Part shown: piece after piece, positions 20,391-31,721 of the stretch
Position numbering within the stretch: position 1 is the first letter of the stretch
Layout of the letters: the number at the start of each line of letters is the position of its first letter
Source: Methylobacterium sp.
GTDB taxonomy: Bacteria; Pseudomonadota; Alphaproteobacteria; Rhizobiales; Beijerinckiaceae
Length of the DNA: 64,000 bases
Assembly: GCA_020252645.1 (NCBI GenBank)
Contig: JADCCN010000002.1
Coordinates: 798,869-862,868 of the forward strand
Direction of reading: 5' to 3'
The notes under the pieces: model-generated
The model's database searches: none
The model's input: only the letters and a program-made list of their open reading frames with translations
What the model was told of the DNA's origin: nothing
Position numbers and translations under genes: made by a program

Positions 20391-23300
20391 ATGCCGAATG
20401 ATCCGAGCCGCGTGGTCGATCTTCCCGCGAACGCGCCGGGCCTGGGCGAAGCCCTCGCGCGGCTTGTCTTCTCCGGTGTGGATCATGAGGATGCGAGCGC
20501 CTTCCCCGAGGCTCTCCGCCTCGCCATCGGTCGGCGCGCGGCCGAACATCTCGCGAGGCGCGAATTCGGTGTGGCGAAGGTCTCGATCCGCGATTCGGCG
20601 AATGGTGCCGGCTCGGTCATCGAGGTCGTGAACGATGACATGCCCTTCCTGCTGGATTCGACGCTGGCCGAACTCGGCGAACGCGGCATGTCCCTGCGCC
20701 TTGTGGCGCATCCCATCCTCGCGGTGGAACGCGGCGTTGATGGCGCGCTGAAACGACTTCTCGGCACCGCGACGGGCCGAGAGATGTCGCCGGTGCAGCG
20801 CGAGAGCTATCTGCATATCGAGATCGCCGAGAAGCTCGGCGCAGGCGAATGCAAGGCGCTGACTGAAGCGCTGGAGCTCATCTATCGCGAAATCCGCGCC
20901 GCCGTCGCCGATTGGCTGCCCATGCGGGGCCGCCTCGCCGAGATCGCCACGCGCTACCGCGCGAACCCGCCGATGCTGCCAGCGGACGAGATCGCCGAAG
21001 CCGTGCAGTTCCTCGATTGGCTGCTTGCGGAAAACTTCACCTTCCTCGGCATGCGCGAATACCGCTTCGAGACGCGCGACATCTCGACCGACCCCATCCC
21101 CGGCGACGGCCTCGGCATCCTGCGCGATCCGGATGTGAAGGTGCTGCGGCGCGGCCACCGGCTCGTGGTGATCACGCCCGAGATCCGGGCCTTCCTGCAG
21201 GAGCCGACCCCGCTCTTTGTCCAGAAGGCCAATGTGAAGTCGCGCATCCATCGCCGGGTCTATCTCGATTACGTCGGCGTGAAGATCCTGAATGTCCGTG
21301 GCGAGTTGGAAGGCGAGTTGCGCGTCATCGGTCTCTTCACCTCCTCGGCCTACAACAATGCGGCGCGCATGGTGCCCTATCTGCGCCACAAGGTGGCGCG
21401 CGTGGTGGAGCGGGCGGGATTCGACCCCGCCAGCCATTCCGGCAAGGCGCTGCTGAACGTTCTGGAGAATTACCCGCGCGACGAATTGTTCCAGGTCGAT
21501 ATCGAGACGCTCTACAATTTCTCGATGGATGTGCTGGCGCTGACCGAGCGCCCCCGCCTGCGGGCATTGGCCCGCGTCGATCGCTTCGATCGCTTCGTCT
21601 CGGTCATGGTCTATGTTCCGAAGGACCGCTACGATACGAGCGTTCGCCTGCGCATCGGCGAATTCCTCGCCAGGGTCTATGACGGGCATGTCTCCGCAGC
21701 CTATCCGGCCTATCCCGAGGGGCCGCTGGCGCGCACGCATTACATCATCGGCCGCATCAACTCGCCCACGCCGAAGATCGGCCGTGCGGAACTCGAAGAG
21801 GGTATCCATGCCATCGTGCGCACCTGGTCCGATGGCCTGCGCGATGCGCTGGAGGAAACCGCGCCGAGCGAGGCCCGCGCCTGGTTTCCACGTTTCGGTT
21901 CGGCCTTCAACGCGGCCTATCGCGAGGCCTTCGGCGCCTATGAGGCCATTGCCGATATCCGCATTCTTGATCGCCTCTCGCCGGAGAAGCCCTATGCCTT
22001 CGGCCTCACCCGCAAGGCTGGCGAACCGGAAACGCGGGCCAGCCTGAAGGTCTTCTCCTTCGGCAAGCCGGTGACATTGTCGCAGCGCGTGCCGATCCTC
22101 GAAAATCTCGGCTTCACGGTCATCAACGAGCGCTCCTATCCCGTCGAACCCTCGGGCGGCACGGGCGAAACGCTCTGGCTGCACGACATGACCCTCGTGC
22201 GCGCCAGGGGCGGGGCCATCGACATTACCGCGCTGGAACAACCGCTGGAGACCGCGCTTGATGCGATCTTTGCGGGCCGCATGGAAGCGGATCGCTTCAA
22301 CTTCCTCATCACCGAGGCCGGGCTCGCGCCGCGCGAAGCGGATATCCTGCGAGCCTATGCATGCTATCTGCGCCAGATCGGGGTGCCCTATGGGCAGGTC
22401 TACATCGCCGATGCCCTGGCGCGCTATCCTGCCGCCGCGCGCGGGCTGATCCGCGCCTTCGATGTGCGCTTCAACCCCGACCTGCCGCAGAAGGCGGGCG
22501 ACCGTGCCCCTGTCGCGGCGGCCGTTCGCGAGACGCTGCTTGGCGAGATCGACCGTATCACCAGCCTCGACGATGACCGCATCTTCCGCCGGCTGCTGAA
22601 CCTCATCGAGGCGAGCCTGCGCACGAATGTCTACCAGCGCGTGGATGGGCAGACACGGCCCACCATCGCCTTCAAGCTGCAATGCTCGGCGGTGGAGAAC
22701 CTGCCCCTGCCGCGCCCGCTCTACGAGATCTTCGTTTCCTCGCCGGATGTCGAGGGCCTGCACCTGCGTTTCGGGCAGGTGGCGCGCGGCGGCCTGCGCT
22801 GGTCGGATCGCCCGATGGATTTCCGCACGGAAATCCTTGGCCTCGTCAAAGCGCAGCAGGTGAAGAACACCGTCATTGTGCCGGTGGGCGCGAAAGGCGG
22901 TTTCGTGCCGAAGCTGCTGCCGCCGGCCTCGGATCGCGATGCCTGGTTCGCGGAAGGCACGCGCGCCTATCGCATCTTCATCAACGCGCTGCTCGACCTC
23001 ACGGATACGATCCGCGACGGCAGGATCGTGCCGCCGGCCGGAACCGTTCGCCATGATGGCGACGATCCCTATCTCGTGGTCGCCGCCGACAAGGGCACCG
23101 CGACTTTCTCGGATACCGCGAACGGCATTTCTGAAGCGCGCGGGCACTGGCTGGGCGATGCCTTCGCCTCGGGCGGTTCGGCCGGCTACGACCACAAGAA
23201 GATGGGCATCACCGCGCGCGGCGGCTGGGAAGCCGTCAAACGGCATTTCCGCGAGATGGACATCGACATCCAGTCGACACCCTTCACCGTGGCAGGCGTG

Positions 23301-25160
23301 GGCGACATGTCGGGCGACGTTTTCGGCAATGGCATGCTGCTCTCGCCGGCGATCAGGCTCATCGCGGCCTTCGACCATCGCGACATTTTCCTCGATCCGA
23401 ACCCCGATCCGAAATCCTCCTTCAACGAGCGCCGGCGTCTCTTCGAGAAGCCGCGTTCGAGCTGGCAGGATTACGATGCGAAGCGCATTTCCAGGGGCGG
23501 CGGCGTCTTCTCGCGGTCCTTGAAGAAGATCCCGCTCAGCCCGGAAATCCGCCTGGCCCTCGCGCTTGATCTCGCGGAAGCCACGCCCCAGCAGGTGATG
23601 ACCGCGATCCTGAAAGCGAAGGTCGATCTCCTCTGGTTCGGCGGCATCGGCACCTATATCCGCGCCTCCGCCGAAACCGATGCCGAAGCGGGCGACCGCG
23701 CCAATGATGCCATCCGCATCACCGGCGCGGAGGTGAATGCCCGCGTGATCGGCGAAGGTGCCAATCTCGGCATGACCCAGAAGGGCCGTATCGAGGCAGC
23801 ACAGAAGGGCGTGAAGCTCAACACCGACGCGATCGACAATTCCGCCGGCGTGAACTCGTCCGACGTGGAAGTGAATCTCAAGATCGCCCTGGCCATCCCC
23901 GAGGCCGATGGGCGGCTGAAACGTGAGGCGCGCAACATCCTGCTCGCGGAGATGACCGACGAGGTGGCCCGCCTCGTTTTGCGCAACAACTACCTGCAAT
24001 CCCTCGCAATTTCACTGGCTGAAAGACAGGGCGCGGCACTCAATGCCGAGATGGTCGATCTCATGCGGGCCATGGAAGCCGAGGGGCGGCTCGATCGCGC
24101 GGTGGAGTATCTCCCCTCGAACCGCGAGGTTGGCGAGCGCACGGCCAAGGGTCAGGGCCTCACCCGCCCGGAGCTTGCGGTGCTGCTGGCCTATGCGAAG
24201 CTTTCGCTTTACGATCACCTGCTCGCGAGCAACGTGCCGGATGATCCCTATCTCGGCTTCGAGCTTCGCCGCTATTTCCCCAGGCCGGTACAGGAGCAAT
24301 TCCCGGATGCGATCGAGAAGCATCGCCTGCGCCGCGAGATTGTCGCGACGCAGCTTGCGAATGCCGTCATCAATCGCTGCGGGCCGGGCATCGTCATCCG
24401 CCTGCGGGGCCGCACGGGGCGCTCCATCGCCGATATCGTGCGCGCCTATGCGCTGGCGCGCGATGTGTTCGGCATTCTCGAGATCAACCATGCCATCGAC
24501 GCGCTTGACACGAAGATCAGCGGCGCGCGCCAACTTGAACTCTATGCGAACGCGGCCGACCACGCCGCCGAGCGCATGCTCTGGTTCCTGCGCAATGTCG
24601 ATTTCGCGCCGGGCCTCGAAGCGCTTGCGAAGCGCTTCGGCGGCGCGGTGAGCGGGGTTGCGACGAATGCGAAAACCCTCTTCGCGCCGGAGGCCCTCGC
24701 CATCCGGCAGGAGCAGCTGGAGGCTTGCAAGGCTGATCGCGTGCCCGTGGCGCTCGCGGAGCGGATTGTCGACATTCCCGCCCTCGGCATGGCGCTCGAT
24801 GGCGCGCTGGTGGCCGAGCGCACGAAAGCCGGCGTCACCGAAGCCGTGCGCATGCTCTTCGCGCTCGGCGACGAATTCGATCTCGCGGGCCTGAAGGAGG
24901 ATGCCGCCGGCCTGCGCGCGACCGACCCCTTCGAGCGCCTCGCCATCGACCGCGCGGCCGCCGCCACCGAGGAGGCCCTGCGCCGCATCGCGGTGGAGGT
25001 TCTGAAAGACGGCAAGGGCAGCATCGCGGCATGGGTGGCAGAGAAGGGCGCGGCCGTGGAAAGCGCCAAGCGCACCATCCGTGATCTGCGCGCAGGCCAG
25101 CTCAACCAGGCAAAGCTCACCGTGCTTGGGGGCCTGCTGGGCGATCTCGCGCGGAGTTGA
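20391..25160 (+). CDS. NAD-specific glutamate dehydrogenase, large (180-kDa) type
   Basis: A protein of about 1,589 residues of the Bac_GDH class, which deaminates glutamate to 2-oxoglutarate with NAD. N-terminal ACT-like regulatory regions ([19 protein letters not shown]) precede the catalytic domain, with [30 protein letters not shown] holding the catalytic Lys, and the Rossmann region [19 protein letters not shown]. Length fits the class (about 1,580-1,650). The ATG at 20391 is chosen; a GTG 15 codons upstream has no spaced ribosome site. Confidence 0.95.
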   Translation: MPNDPSRVVDLPANAPGLGEALARLVFSGVDHEDASAFPEALRLAIGRRAAEHLARREFGVAKVSIRDSANGAGSVIEVVNDDMPFLLDSTLAELGERGMSLRLVAHPILAVERGVDGALKRLLGTATGREMSPVQRESYLHIEIAEKLGAGECKALTEALELIYREIRAAVADWLPMRGRLAEIATRYRANPPMLPADEIAEAVQFLDWLLAENFTFLGMREYRFETRDISTDPIPGDGLGILRDPDVKVLRRGHRLVVITPEIRAFLQEPTPLFVQKANVKSRIHRRVYLDYVGVKILNVRGELEGELRVIGLFTSSAYNNAARMVPYLRHKVARVVERAGFDPASHSGKALLNVLENYPRDELFQVDIETLYNFSMDVLALTERPRLRALARVDRFDRFVSVMVYVPKDRYDTSVRLRIGEFLARVYDGHVSAAYPAYPEGPLARTHYIIGRINSPTPKIGRAELEEGIHAIVRTWSDGLRDALEETAPSEARAWFPRFGSAFNAAYREAFGAYEAIADIRILDRLSPEKPYAFGLTRKAGEPETRASLKVFSFGKPVTLSQRVPILENLGFTVINERSYPVEPSGGTGETLWLHDMTLVRARGGAIDITALEQPLETALDAIFAGRMEADRFNFLITEAGLAPREADILRAYACYLRQIGVPYGQVYIADALARYPAAARGLIRAFDVRFNPDLPQKAGDRAPVAAAVRETLLGEIDRITSLDDDRIFRRLLNLIEASLRTNVYQRVDGQTRPTIAFKLQCSAVENLPLPRPLYEIFVSSPDVEGLHLRFGQVARGGLRWSDRPMDFRTEILGLVKAQQVKNTVIVPVGAKGGFVPKLLPPASDRDAWFAEGTRAYRIFINALLDLTDTIRDGRIVPPAGTVRHDGDDPYLVVAADKGTATFSDTANGISEARGHWLGDAFASGGSAGYDHKKMGITARGGWEAVKRHFREMDIDIQSTPFTVAGVGDMSGDVFGNGMLLSPAIRLIAAFDHRDIFLDPNPDPKSSFNERRRLFEKPRSSWQDYDAKRISRGGGVFSRSLKKIPLSPEIRLALALDLAEATPQQVMTAILKAKVDLLWFGGIGTYIRASAETDAEAGDRANDAIRITGAEVNARVIGEGANLGMTQKGRIEAAQKGVKLNTDAIDNSAGVNSSDVEVNLKIALAIPEADGRLKREARNILLAEMTDEVARLVLRNNYLQSLAISLAERQGAALNAEMVDLMRAMEAEGRLDRAVEYLPSNREVGERTAKGQGLTRPELAVLLAYAKLSLYDHLLASNVPDDPYLGFELRRYFPRPVQEQFPDAIEKHRLRREIVATQLANAVINRCGPGIVIRLRGRTGRSIADIVRAYALARDVFGILEINHAIDALDTKISGARQLELYANAADHAAERMLWFLRNVDFAPGLEALAKRFGGAVSGVATNAKTLFAPEALAIRQEQLEACKADRVPVALAERIVDIPALGMALDGALVAERTKAGVTEAVRMLFALGDEFDLAGLKEDAAGLRATDPFERLAIDRAAAATEEALRRIAVEVLKDGKGSIAAWVAEKGAAVESAKRTIRDLRAGQLNQAKLTVLGGLLGDLARS

Positions 25161-25223
25161 GCGCCACCACAATGCGCAAGAAACTTCGGGTCACCCCGGC
25201 CTTTTTCATGTCTGTGCGGAAGC

Positions 25224-26813
25224 TCAGTGCCGGAAATGGCGCGTGCCCGTGAACACCATGGCGAGGCCCGCCTTGTTCGCGGCCTCGATCACCTCCGGGT
25301 CGCGCATCGAGCCGCCGGGCTGGATCACCGCCGTGGCGCCCGCCGCCACCAGCGCCTCGAGACCATCCGCGAAGGGGAAGAAGGCATCCGACGCCGCGAC
25401 CGAGCCGACCGTCAGCGGCTTTTCGGAACCCAGGGCCCTCGCCGCCTCGCCGGCCTTCCATGCCGCGATGCGGGCTGAATCGACGCGGCTCATCTGGCCC
25501 GCGCCGATGCCGACGGTCGCGCCGTTCTTCGCATAGACGATCGCGTTCGATTTCACGTGCTTCACCACGCGATAGGCGAAGCGGAGATCGGCCATTTCGG
25601 CCTCGGTGGGTGCGCGATTTGTCACAACCTTCAGCGCCATGTCATCGACCACCGCATTGTCGCGCGATTGCACGAGCGAACCGCCCGCGATACTGCGCGA
25701 GACGAAACCGGCCGCGCGCGGATCGGGCAGGCCGCCCGTGAGCAGCAGGCGCAGGTTCTTCTTCGCGCCGATCAGCGCAATGGCTTCATCGGTCGCGTCC
25801 GGCGCGATGATCACCTCGGTGAAAATCTCCGTGATGGCCTTCGCGGCCTCGGCATCGAGCGTGCGGTTTGCCGCAACGATGCCGCCGAAGGCCGAGACGG
25901 GATCGCAGGCGAGCGCCGCGCGATAGGCATCCACGAGGCGCCCGGCCTCCGCCACGCCGCAGGGGTTGGCATGCTTGATGATGGCAATGGCGGCCGTGCG
26001 CCTGGCGTCGAATTCCGCCACGCATTCAAGGGCGGCATCGGCATCGTTGAGGTTGTTGTAGGAGAGCGCCTTGCCCTGCACCTGCCGCGCGCCCGCGACC
26101 CCGATGCGGGGTCTCGCGGGGTCAAGCACCAGTTTCGCGCTCTGGTGCGGGTTTTCGCCGTAGCGGAGTTCGATCCCTTCGGCATTTTCGGGTGCGAGCT
26201 GCGGGCCATCCGCCGTGACGCCGGCAAACCACATCGAAACGGCGCGATCATAGGCGGCGGTATGGCCATAGGCCTTGGCCGCCAGTGCCTTGCGGAAGAT
26301 GAAGCGGGTTTCGCCGCCATAGGCATCGAGTTCGGCCAGCAGCGCATCGTAATCGCGCGGATCGACCACCACGCACACCGCGTCATGGTTCTTCGCGCCG
26401 GAGCGGATCATCGCCGGGCCGCCGATATCGATGTTCTCGATCGTTGTGTCGTAATCCGCGCCGCGCGCCACCGTCTCGCGGAAAGGGTAGAGGTTCACCA
26501 CCACGAGGTCGATGGGCTGGATCGCATGGGCCAGCAGCGAGGCCTCGTGCTCCGGGTTGCCGCGCATGGCGAGCAGGCCGCCATGAACCTTGGGGTGCAG
26601 GGTCTTCACGCGGCCATCCATCATCTCGGGGAAGCCCGTGAGCTCCGAGATATCCATGACCGGCAAGCCCGCCGCTGCGAGCGCCGCGCGTGTGCCGCCC
26701 GTGGAGACCAGCGCGATGCCGCGCGCCGCAAGCTTCCGCGCGAAGGGAACGAGGCCCGTCTTGTCGGAAACGGAGAGCAGCGCGCGCTGGATGGGGCGGG
26801 TTTTCGTCGGCAT
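25224..26813 (-). CDS. purH: Bifunctional AICAR transformylase / IMP cyclohydrolase
   Basis: A 529-residue enzyme for the last two steps of IMP synthesis. The N-terminal MGS-like cyclohydrolase domain has [15 protein letters not shown] and [14 protein letters not shown]. The C-terminal AICARFT domain has [20 protein letters not shown], and a C-terminal region with [11 protein letters not shown]. The start at 26813 gives the standard length. It lies at the 3' end of the rluA-rsmB-heparinase-purH group on the minus strand. Confidence 0.97.
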   Translation of the reverse strand: MPTKTRPIQRALLSVSDKTGLVPFARKLAARGIALVSTGGTRAALAAAGLPVMDISELTGFPEMMDGRVKTLHPKVHGGLLAMRGNPEHEASLLAHAIQPIDLVVVNLYPFRETVARGADYDTTIENIDIGGPAMIRSGAKNHDAVCVVVDPRDYDALLAELDAYGGETRFIFRKALAAKAYGHTAAYDRAVSMWFAGVTADGPQLAPENAEGIELRYGENPHQSAKLVLDPARPRIGVAGARQVQGKALSYNNLNDADAALECVAEFDARRTAAIAIIKHANPCGVAEAGRLVDAYRAALACDPVSAFGGIVAANRTLDAEAAKAITEIFTEVIIAPDATDEAIALIGAKKNLRLLLTGGLPDPRAAGFVSRSIAGGSLVQSRDNAVVDDMALKVVTNRAPTEAEMADLRFAYRVVKHVKSNAIVYAKNGATVGIGAGQMSRVDSARIAAWKAGEAARALGSEKPLTVGSVAASDAFFPFADGLEALVAAGATAVIQPGGSMRDPEVIEAANKAGLAMVFTGTRHFRH

Positions 26814-26913
26814 CAGGGATTTCCGGCTGTCGGGAAAGCTCGCGGGCGCATAGCATAGGGTTTCCCCCCGCGCCATCTTCCGTTCGGCGAGACGGCCATG
26901 CGCCGGATGGCGA

Positions 26914-28587
26914 TCAGGTGAATTCCGGCATGTAGGGGAGAATGCGCCAGCCGATTTCCGTGGAGCCGGCGATCTCGGCCTCGATGAGAAGACAATGGGA
27001 GCGGCTGTTGGGCGAGCCCTCCTCGAATACACGGCTTTCCTCGATGAGGATCTGGTAGCCCGGTGCCTCGAACAGGAACTGGTCGTAGCCCGGCTTGCCC
27101 TCGGGCAGGCGCAGGATCATGGCATCAGCCCGGCCGAGCCGAACCGGAAGAAGCCGCGGATTGAGATGGAAGGCGAGCGTCACCACCCGGTGCGGCGCCT
27201 CGCCCGTGAGGTCGTCGAACCGGTCACGCCCGATCAGCCCGGCAAAGGCATCGATCAATGTGAGTTGCCGTTCGAGCGCATAGCCATGCGTGTCGATGAA
27301 GCCGCGATGGCCAAGCGTCAGCGTCTCGCCGGTCTCGCTCCGGGCCCGCAAGGGCGCGACCGCGCCGGAGAGCGGCTTCAGGCGGGTTTCGGTCTCGCCA
27401 GTCACCGTCGCCACATCATAGAGCGTGCCGAGGCCATCCCCGTCGATCAGAACCGAGGAATGGGCCGCCGCCGAGCGATAGGCCCGGGCAATGCCGGCAT
27501 CGGCACCCGGCGGCATGCCGCAGGAGGTGATGATCCGGTCCCCCCGGCTGGAGAATTCGAAGGCGAGAGCGCTGGCGCCGGCGCGCCCCGCGCAGGAGCG
27601 GCGCGGCGGGTTTCCGGCATCGGCAATGAGCACGGCATGGGCATTCTCGAGCCGCTCGAAGCCGGTTTCCACGGCCGATGTCAGCAGGCTCACCGGGCCG
27701 CGCCGGGAACGGATGACTTCTCCGGCAAGATCGCGCGCAATGCGCCCGCCGCCATTCATCAGCGTCAGCCCGCCATCCGGCTGCTGGAGAAGGCGCAGGA
27801 AGGCGATCATGTCCGAAAGGGTGGAGGTGATGGCCGGCGGGGGCGCGATCTGCCTCGCGCGGTAAAGCGCAAGCATCGCCACGAGGTCCGCCGCGATCAG
27901 CGCGACGGTGCCGCAATCCCGGTCATGGGTCGCGCCATCCGGGGCCACGAGCGCGGCCAGTGCGAGATCGAGGCTCTGTTCGGCACGCGGGATCGCCTTC
28001 CGCACGCGATCGAGAGCCAGCGCATGAAACGCGAGCCCGACCGCCGCCAGAAGGCGCCCGACGCCCAGATCGGACCGGCGCGCATAGACGGCGAGAATGG
28101 CTCCATCCCGCGCGAGCTGGTCGAGCAGGCGCTCATAGCCGGCGCGATCCTCACCCTCGGCGAGCAGGCCGGAATGGGTCACCCAGGCGATCACCCGCCG
28201 GGCGACCACGGCGGGGTGGTCAGCGAAGACCGAGCGCCTGTTCTCGGGCAGTTTCAGGAAATCCCGGACCAGCTTGCGCGCATGGGCGCGCACTTCCGGC
28301 AGGGGGCTTGCATCGCAATGGGCCAGCCAGCCGAAGCCGTAGAGCGCGCGGACAAACCCTTCGGAGGGCGGTGCCACATGGAAGGGCGAACGATCGCCGC
28401 AGAGCAGGCTGCGACCGCCCAGCACAACCTGTCCCGCGGCGATATCGGCGGCGATCGAGGGATCGGCGAGGTGGATATGCGGGGCGAGAAGGGCGAAACG
28501 GCGGGCGCGGTAGAAGCCGCGGAACAGGGGGGTGGTCGCCAGAGCGAGGCGCAGCTTCAGCCATGCCTGCTTGAGGCGAAGGCGCAT
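26914..28587 (-). CDS. Heparinase II/III family protein
   Basis: A 557-residue protein: an alpha-helical N-terminal region, then a C-terminal heparinase II/III-like beta domain (about residues 310-520, with [13 protein letters not shown] and [19 protein letters not shown]). Related proteins are polysaccharide lyases, but this Rhizobiales clade found between rsmB and purH is uncharacterised. The start at 28587 (MRLRLKQAW) removes a non-conserved extension overlapping rsmB. No signal peptide is obvious. Confidence 0.85.
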   Translation of the reverse strand: MRLRLKQAWLKLRLALATTPLFRGFYRARRFALLAPHIHLADPSIAADIAAGQVVLGGRSLLCGDRSPFHVAPPSEGFVRALYGFGWLAHCDASPLPEVRAHARKLVRDFLKLPENRRSVFADHPAVVARRVIAWVTHSGLLAEGEDRAGYERLLDQLARDGAILAVYARRSDLGVGRLLAAVGLAFHALALDRVRKAIPRAEQSLDLALAALVAPDGATHDRDCGTVALIAADLVAMLALYRARQIAPPPAITSTLSDMIAFLRLLQQPDGGLTLMNGGGRIARDLAGEVIRSRRGPVSLLTSAVETGFERLENAHAVLIADAGNPPRRSCAGRAGASALAFEFSSRGDRIITSCGMPPGADAGIARAYRSAAAHSSVLIDGDGLGTLYDVATVTGETETRLKPLSGAVAPLRARSETGETLTLGHRGFIDTHGYALERQLTLIDAFAGLIGRDRFDDLTGEAPHRVVTLAFHLNPRLLPVRLGRADAMILRLPEGKPGYDQFLFEAPGYQILIEESRVFEEGSPNSRSHCLLIEAEIAGSTEIGWRILPYMPEFT

Positions 28588-28669
28588 GCCCGGCCGCACC
28601 CTTCTTGCCGAATCCAACGCCCTAACCCCACCCTGACGCGTTAACCTTGAACCATACTCTTGTGACCGA

Positions 28670-30118
28670 TCAGGCCCGGTGTTGCAACCGGGCGGCAAAA
28701 AACCCATCCGCGCCGCCCTCTCGTGCAAGATGACAGGGCAGAACCCGCAAATCACCCGCCGAAGTGAGCATTTCGGAGGGAACACCGTCGGATTCGACAC
28801 TCACCGGCCGGCGCATGAATTGTGGATGATCGGCCAGAAAGGCCTCGACCTGCCGCTCGCCTTCCTCGGGCTCCAGCGAGCACGTGGCATAAACGAGAAT
28901 GCCGCCGGGCTTGAGGCTTTTCGCGGCCGAATTCAGCATCGCCCGCTGCTGACGAGCCAAGGCGAGGATATCCGCGAGCGTTTTCGTCCAGGCGACTTCC
29001 GGGTGCCGGCGGATGGTGCCGGTGGCCGAGCAGGGCGCATCGAGCAGGATCGCGTCGAACATCCCACCATTTAGAGCACGTCTCGTTTTGATGGAATCAA
29101 AACCGTGCTCTATCTTATTGTTTTGTTGTATGTTGTTACGCAAATCCGGTATCCGCTTTTGCGCAACATGCTCTAGCGTCAGGGCATCGCCCACGATTAC
29201 CTCCGCGGGGAGTTTCAGGCGCGCGAGGTTCTCGCGCAGACGTTCGGCACGCCGGGCGCTGCGCTCCACGGCCAGCACGGTCGCACCGGTGGCAGCCAGC
29301 TGCGCCGTTTTGCCACCGGGCGCCGCACAGAGATCGGCAATGCGCATACCCGCTTTCGCGCCCACGAGCCGCGCCGGCAGGGCCGCGGCCGCATCCTGCA
29401 CCTGGAAGCGGCCTTCCGCATAGCCCGGCAGCGCGGCGATGGCCGCCTCGGTCTCCAGCCGGAACGAGCCCGTGGAAAGCATCCGCCCTGCGATCTCCGG
29501 CGAGAGCGGCGCGAAGATGGTCAGATCGACCGGCGGCTCCTGCCGGTGGATGCGCGCGATCGCTGCGGCCCTTTCGGCCCCGTAGGCACGCGACCAGCGC
29601 TCGAACAGCCATTCCGGCACATCCACCGTATCCGGCATGCTCATGAGGATTTCTGCCTTCTCCAACGCAATGCGCCGGAGAAGCGCATTGGCAAAGGCGG
29701 CGTAATGTTTCGCATTGCTGTCGCGCTTGGCGATTTCCACCGCGCAATCCACCGCGGCGTGATCGGGCACATCCATGAAGAGGATCTGCGCCAGCGCCGT
29801 TTCGAGCAGCGGCTGCAAAGGCCCGGCCTCAGCGATTTCGCCCGTCGCCGCGCGCGAGGCCAGCGCCTGCCGGATGGTGCCGCGACGGCGGAAGGCGACC
29901 GTGAGGATCGCCCTGACGAGGCCGAGATCGGCCGGCGGAAGCGGTGCGGTTTTGGTCTCGAGCGCAATCGCCTCGTCGATGGGTCGCCGCTCGCGCATCA
30001 CACGCCGATGGGCGCGGGCGGCAACGAGGCGGGCGCGGAAGCCCGGCGGCTCGGCGCGCGGGCCCTTTTCTCCGGATTTCTCTCGGGGCGGACGTTTCGG
30101 TCCCTGCCAGCGGCTCAT
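28670..30118 (-). CDS. rsmB: 16S rRNA (cytosine-967-C5)-methyltransferase, with an in-frame repeat-element insertion
   Basis: A 482-residue RsmB: NusB-like N-terminal domain, then a SAM methyltransferase domain with LCAAPGGKTAQLA, motif IV DAPCSATGT (Cys363) and motif VI YATCSLEPEEGE (catalytic Cys413). Residues about 315-348, between GDALTL and NGGMFDAILLDAPC, are encoded by a 100-bp palindromic element plus a TA duplication (102 nt, 34 codons, no stop). The rest of the protein looks intact and all catalytic motifs are present. The start overlaps the rluA-type stop by four bases (ATGA), so translation is coupled. Confidence 0.93.
   Translation of the reverse strand: MSRWQGPKRPPREKSGEKGPRAEPPGFRARLVAARAHRRVMRERRPIDEAIALETKTAPLPPADLGLVRAILTVAFRRRGTIRQALASRAATGEIAEAGPLQPLLETALAQILFMDVPDHAAVDCAVEIAKRDSNAKHYAAFANALLRRIALEKAEILMSMPDTVDVPEWLFERWSRAYGAERAAAIARIHRQEPPVDLTIFAPLSPEIAGRMLSTGSFRLETEAAIAALPGYAEGRFQVQDAAAALPARLVGAKAGMRIADLCAAPGGKTAQLAATGATVLAVERSARRAERLRENLARLKLPAEVIVGDALTLEHVAQKRIPDLRNNIQQNNKIEHGFDSIKTRRALNGGMFDAILLDAPCSATGTIRRHPEVAWTKTLADILALARQQRAMLNSAAKSLKPGGILVYATCSLEPEEGERQVEAFLADHPQFMRRPVSVESDGVPSEMLTSAGDLRVLPCHLAREGGADGFFAARLQHRA
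29074..29173 (-). repeat. Type A palindromic element, in frame within rsmB
   Basis: A divergent 100-bp member of the type A family: GAGCACG... hairpin, AT-rich linker, second hairpin ending CATGCTC. TA flanks both ends (29072-29073 and 29174-29175). Read with rsmB, it contributes a peptide starting EHVAQKRIPD and ending IKTRRAL. Confidence 0.9.
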
Positions 30119-30822
30119 GGGGTGTCTCCGGGAAGGCTCATGCGCAAGCTTTCCAGAAGCTGGCGGAAGGGTTCAGGCAAGGGCGCCTCGATGCGGAGGG
30201 CGGGCTTGCCCGGGTAGAAGGGCAACTCGATCCGCGCGGCATGCAGCAAAAGCCCCGGCGATGCGGCCATGGCGCGATCCCCGCCATAGACACGATCCCC
30301 CGCGATCGGCCAGCCCATCGCCGCGCAATGCACGCGCAGCTGGTGTGTGCGGCCCGTCTCGGGCGAAAGCGCCAGAAGCGCCAAGCCATCCGCCTGCCCC
30401 AGGCTGCGATAGCGCGTGCGCGACGGATCACCCGCCGGATCGACCTTCATCCACCAGGATCGCTTGTCGTGGCTGCGGCGCGCGAGCGGCAGGTCGATCA
30501 CGCCTTCCTCTTCGCCCGGGCGACCGCAGACGACGGCAAGGTAGGTCTTCTTCACGAGGCAAGCGCGAAACAGCGCGCCGAGCCGCCGGAGCGCCTTCTG
30601 GTTCCGCCCGAAGACGAGGCATCCCGTGGTTTCCCGGTCAAGACGATGCGCGAGCTGCGGCTTTTCGGGCGCGCCGAAGCGCAAATCGGGCAGGAAGGCA
30701 TCCAGCGTCACGCCGCCTTTCGGCCCGGCATGCACCGCAATGCCATAGGGCTTGTCGATAACCAGCACGGCCTCGTCGCGATAGAGCACGGAGGCGACAA
30801 GATCATCGGCGGAAAAACGCAT
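30115..30822 (-). CDS. RluA-family pseudouridine synthase
   Basis: A 235-residue synthase without an S4 domain. The catalytic Asp is in AHRLDRETTGCLVFG, and the later motif ETGRTHQLRVHCAAMGWPI is conserved. It isomerises uridine in rRNA or tRNA; the target site cannot be assigned (RluA/RluC/TruC-like). Its end overlaps the rsmB start by four bases, placing it first in the rsmB-heparinase-purH cluster. Confidence 0.9.
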   Translation of the reverse strand: MRFSADDLVASVLYRDEAVLVIDKPYGIAVHAGPKGGVTLDAFLPDLRFGAPEKPQLAHRLDRETTGCLVFGRNQKALRRLGALFRACLVKKTYLAVVCGRPGEEEGVIDLPLARRSHDKRSWWMKVDPAGDPSRTRYRSLGQADGLALLALSPETGRTHQLRVHCAAMGWPIAGDRVYGGDRAMAASPGLLLHAARIELPFYPGKPALRIEAPLPEPFRQLLESLRMSLPGDTP

Positions 30823-30906
30823 GAAGCGGCCGGGCCTTTTTTCGAAAGCTCTGGTCAGGGGCGGAAGGCAAGCCCTATATCCGAGTGGTTCAGGAGGCTC
30901 TACCCC

Positions 30907-31125
30907 ATGTCGGAGAAACCCGAAACCGGCGAAACGGCCGCTCTGCAGCCGAAATCACTCTCACCGGCCGCCCAGCGCGCGATTGCGGAGGCGGCTGCGC
31001 GCCGTGCCGCATTCGAAGCACGCGAGGCTGACCTCGCAAGACAGGCCGAAATCAACGGCCGCGGCGGGAAGGATCCCGTTCGTTACGACGATTGGGAAGT
31101 GAAGGGCATCGCCAGTGATTTTTGA
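30907..31125 (+). CDS. DUF1674 / SDHAF4-like succinate dehydrogenase assembly factor
   Basis: A 72-residue protein whose C-terminal half, NGRGGKDPVRYDDWEVKGIASDF, is the DUF1674 signature. Mitochondrial SDHAF4 shares it and binds flavinated SdhA during complex II assembly. CAGGAGG lies upstream of the ATG. It is divergent from the pseudouridine synthase gene and immediately followed by an unknown gene. Confidence 0.9.
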   Translation: MSEKPETGETAALQPKSLSPAAQRAIAEAAARRAAFEAREADLARQAEINGRGGKDPVRYDDWEVKGIASDF

Positions 31126-31133
31126 GGGAGGTC

Positions 31134-31586
31134 ATGGTCTATATCCGCCGTACTCCCGGCCCAAAACACGATCAGACGATCCGATGGAATCTGCCTGATC
31201 GTGTTTTCTTCGCCGCCGGAGCCTGCCATATTCTCGCCTATGCCTTTCTGGAAAGGTTTCCACGAAGCGGTGCGAGACCTTTCTGGATCAAGCCGCTCGA
31301 TGGCTCGCCCACAAACCATATCATCGTTTTGCGTGACGCCTGCGCTTTCGATTATCTCGGCTATTCGAAGCGGGATGCGCTTCTCGACCATTTCCGGCGC
31401 AGGGCCTTGCGATCTTGGCCGGAATGGCGCGGCCAACTCATTGAAGTTCATCCAGAAGCCCTGATCTCGGAAGAAAAATCAAAGACATATCCAGGCTTGT
31501 GGCTGCGAGAACCGGAGCGGTTTCTGCACAACCCCCTGCCGCGGGCGCAGGCCTATATCGACCGATTCACCCATCCACCAGGATGA
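31134..31586 (+). CDS. Uncharacterised 150-residue protein downstream of SDHAF4 homologue
   Basis: I do not recognise a family. The protein is soluble and basic, rich in aromatic residues, with HDQTIRWNLPDRVFFAAGACHILAY near the N terminus and FWIKPLDGSPTNHIIVLRDACAFDYLGYS in the middle. The start at 31134 follows GAGGGAGG, which overlaps the SDHAF4 stop, so the two genes are probably coupled. Composition is like its neighbours. Confidence 0.7.
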   Translation: MVYIRRTPGPKHDQTIRWNLPDRVFFAAGACHILAYAFLERFPRSGARPFWIKPLDGSPTNHIIVLRDACAFDYLGYSKRDALLDHFRRRALRSWPEWRGQLIEVHPEALISEEKSKTYPGLWLREPERFLHNPLPRAQAYIDRFTHPPG

Positions 31587-31619
31587 CTTGATCAATGTTG
31601 GTGAGCCGGCCGGCCCGTG

Positions 31620-31697
31620 ATTGCGAGGAGCGCGAGCGGCGAAGCAATCCAGTCCCGTTGCTGGAATGCCGCGTCGGGCTGTCGCCCTCCTCGCAAT
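31620..31697. repeat. 78-bp inverted-repeat element (ATTGCGAGGAG termini)
   Basis: ATTGCGAGGAG at 31620-31630 is matched by its exact inverse at 31687-31697, with GAAGCAATCCAG inside. The pattern of 'attgcgaggagcg...gaagcaatccag' is a palindromic repeat found in many bacterial genomes. It fills the gap between the unknown gene and the L,D-transpeptidase gene. Confidence 0.75.
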
Positions 31698-31721
31698 GAG
31701 GAGGATACCGGCACAAATCCT

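Noticed and set aside
20385..23999. 1,204-codon open frame antisense to the glutamate dehydrogenase gene
   Set aside because: It is the complement of a high-GC gene; no domain is visible, and the plus-strand protein is unmistakable.
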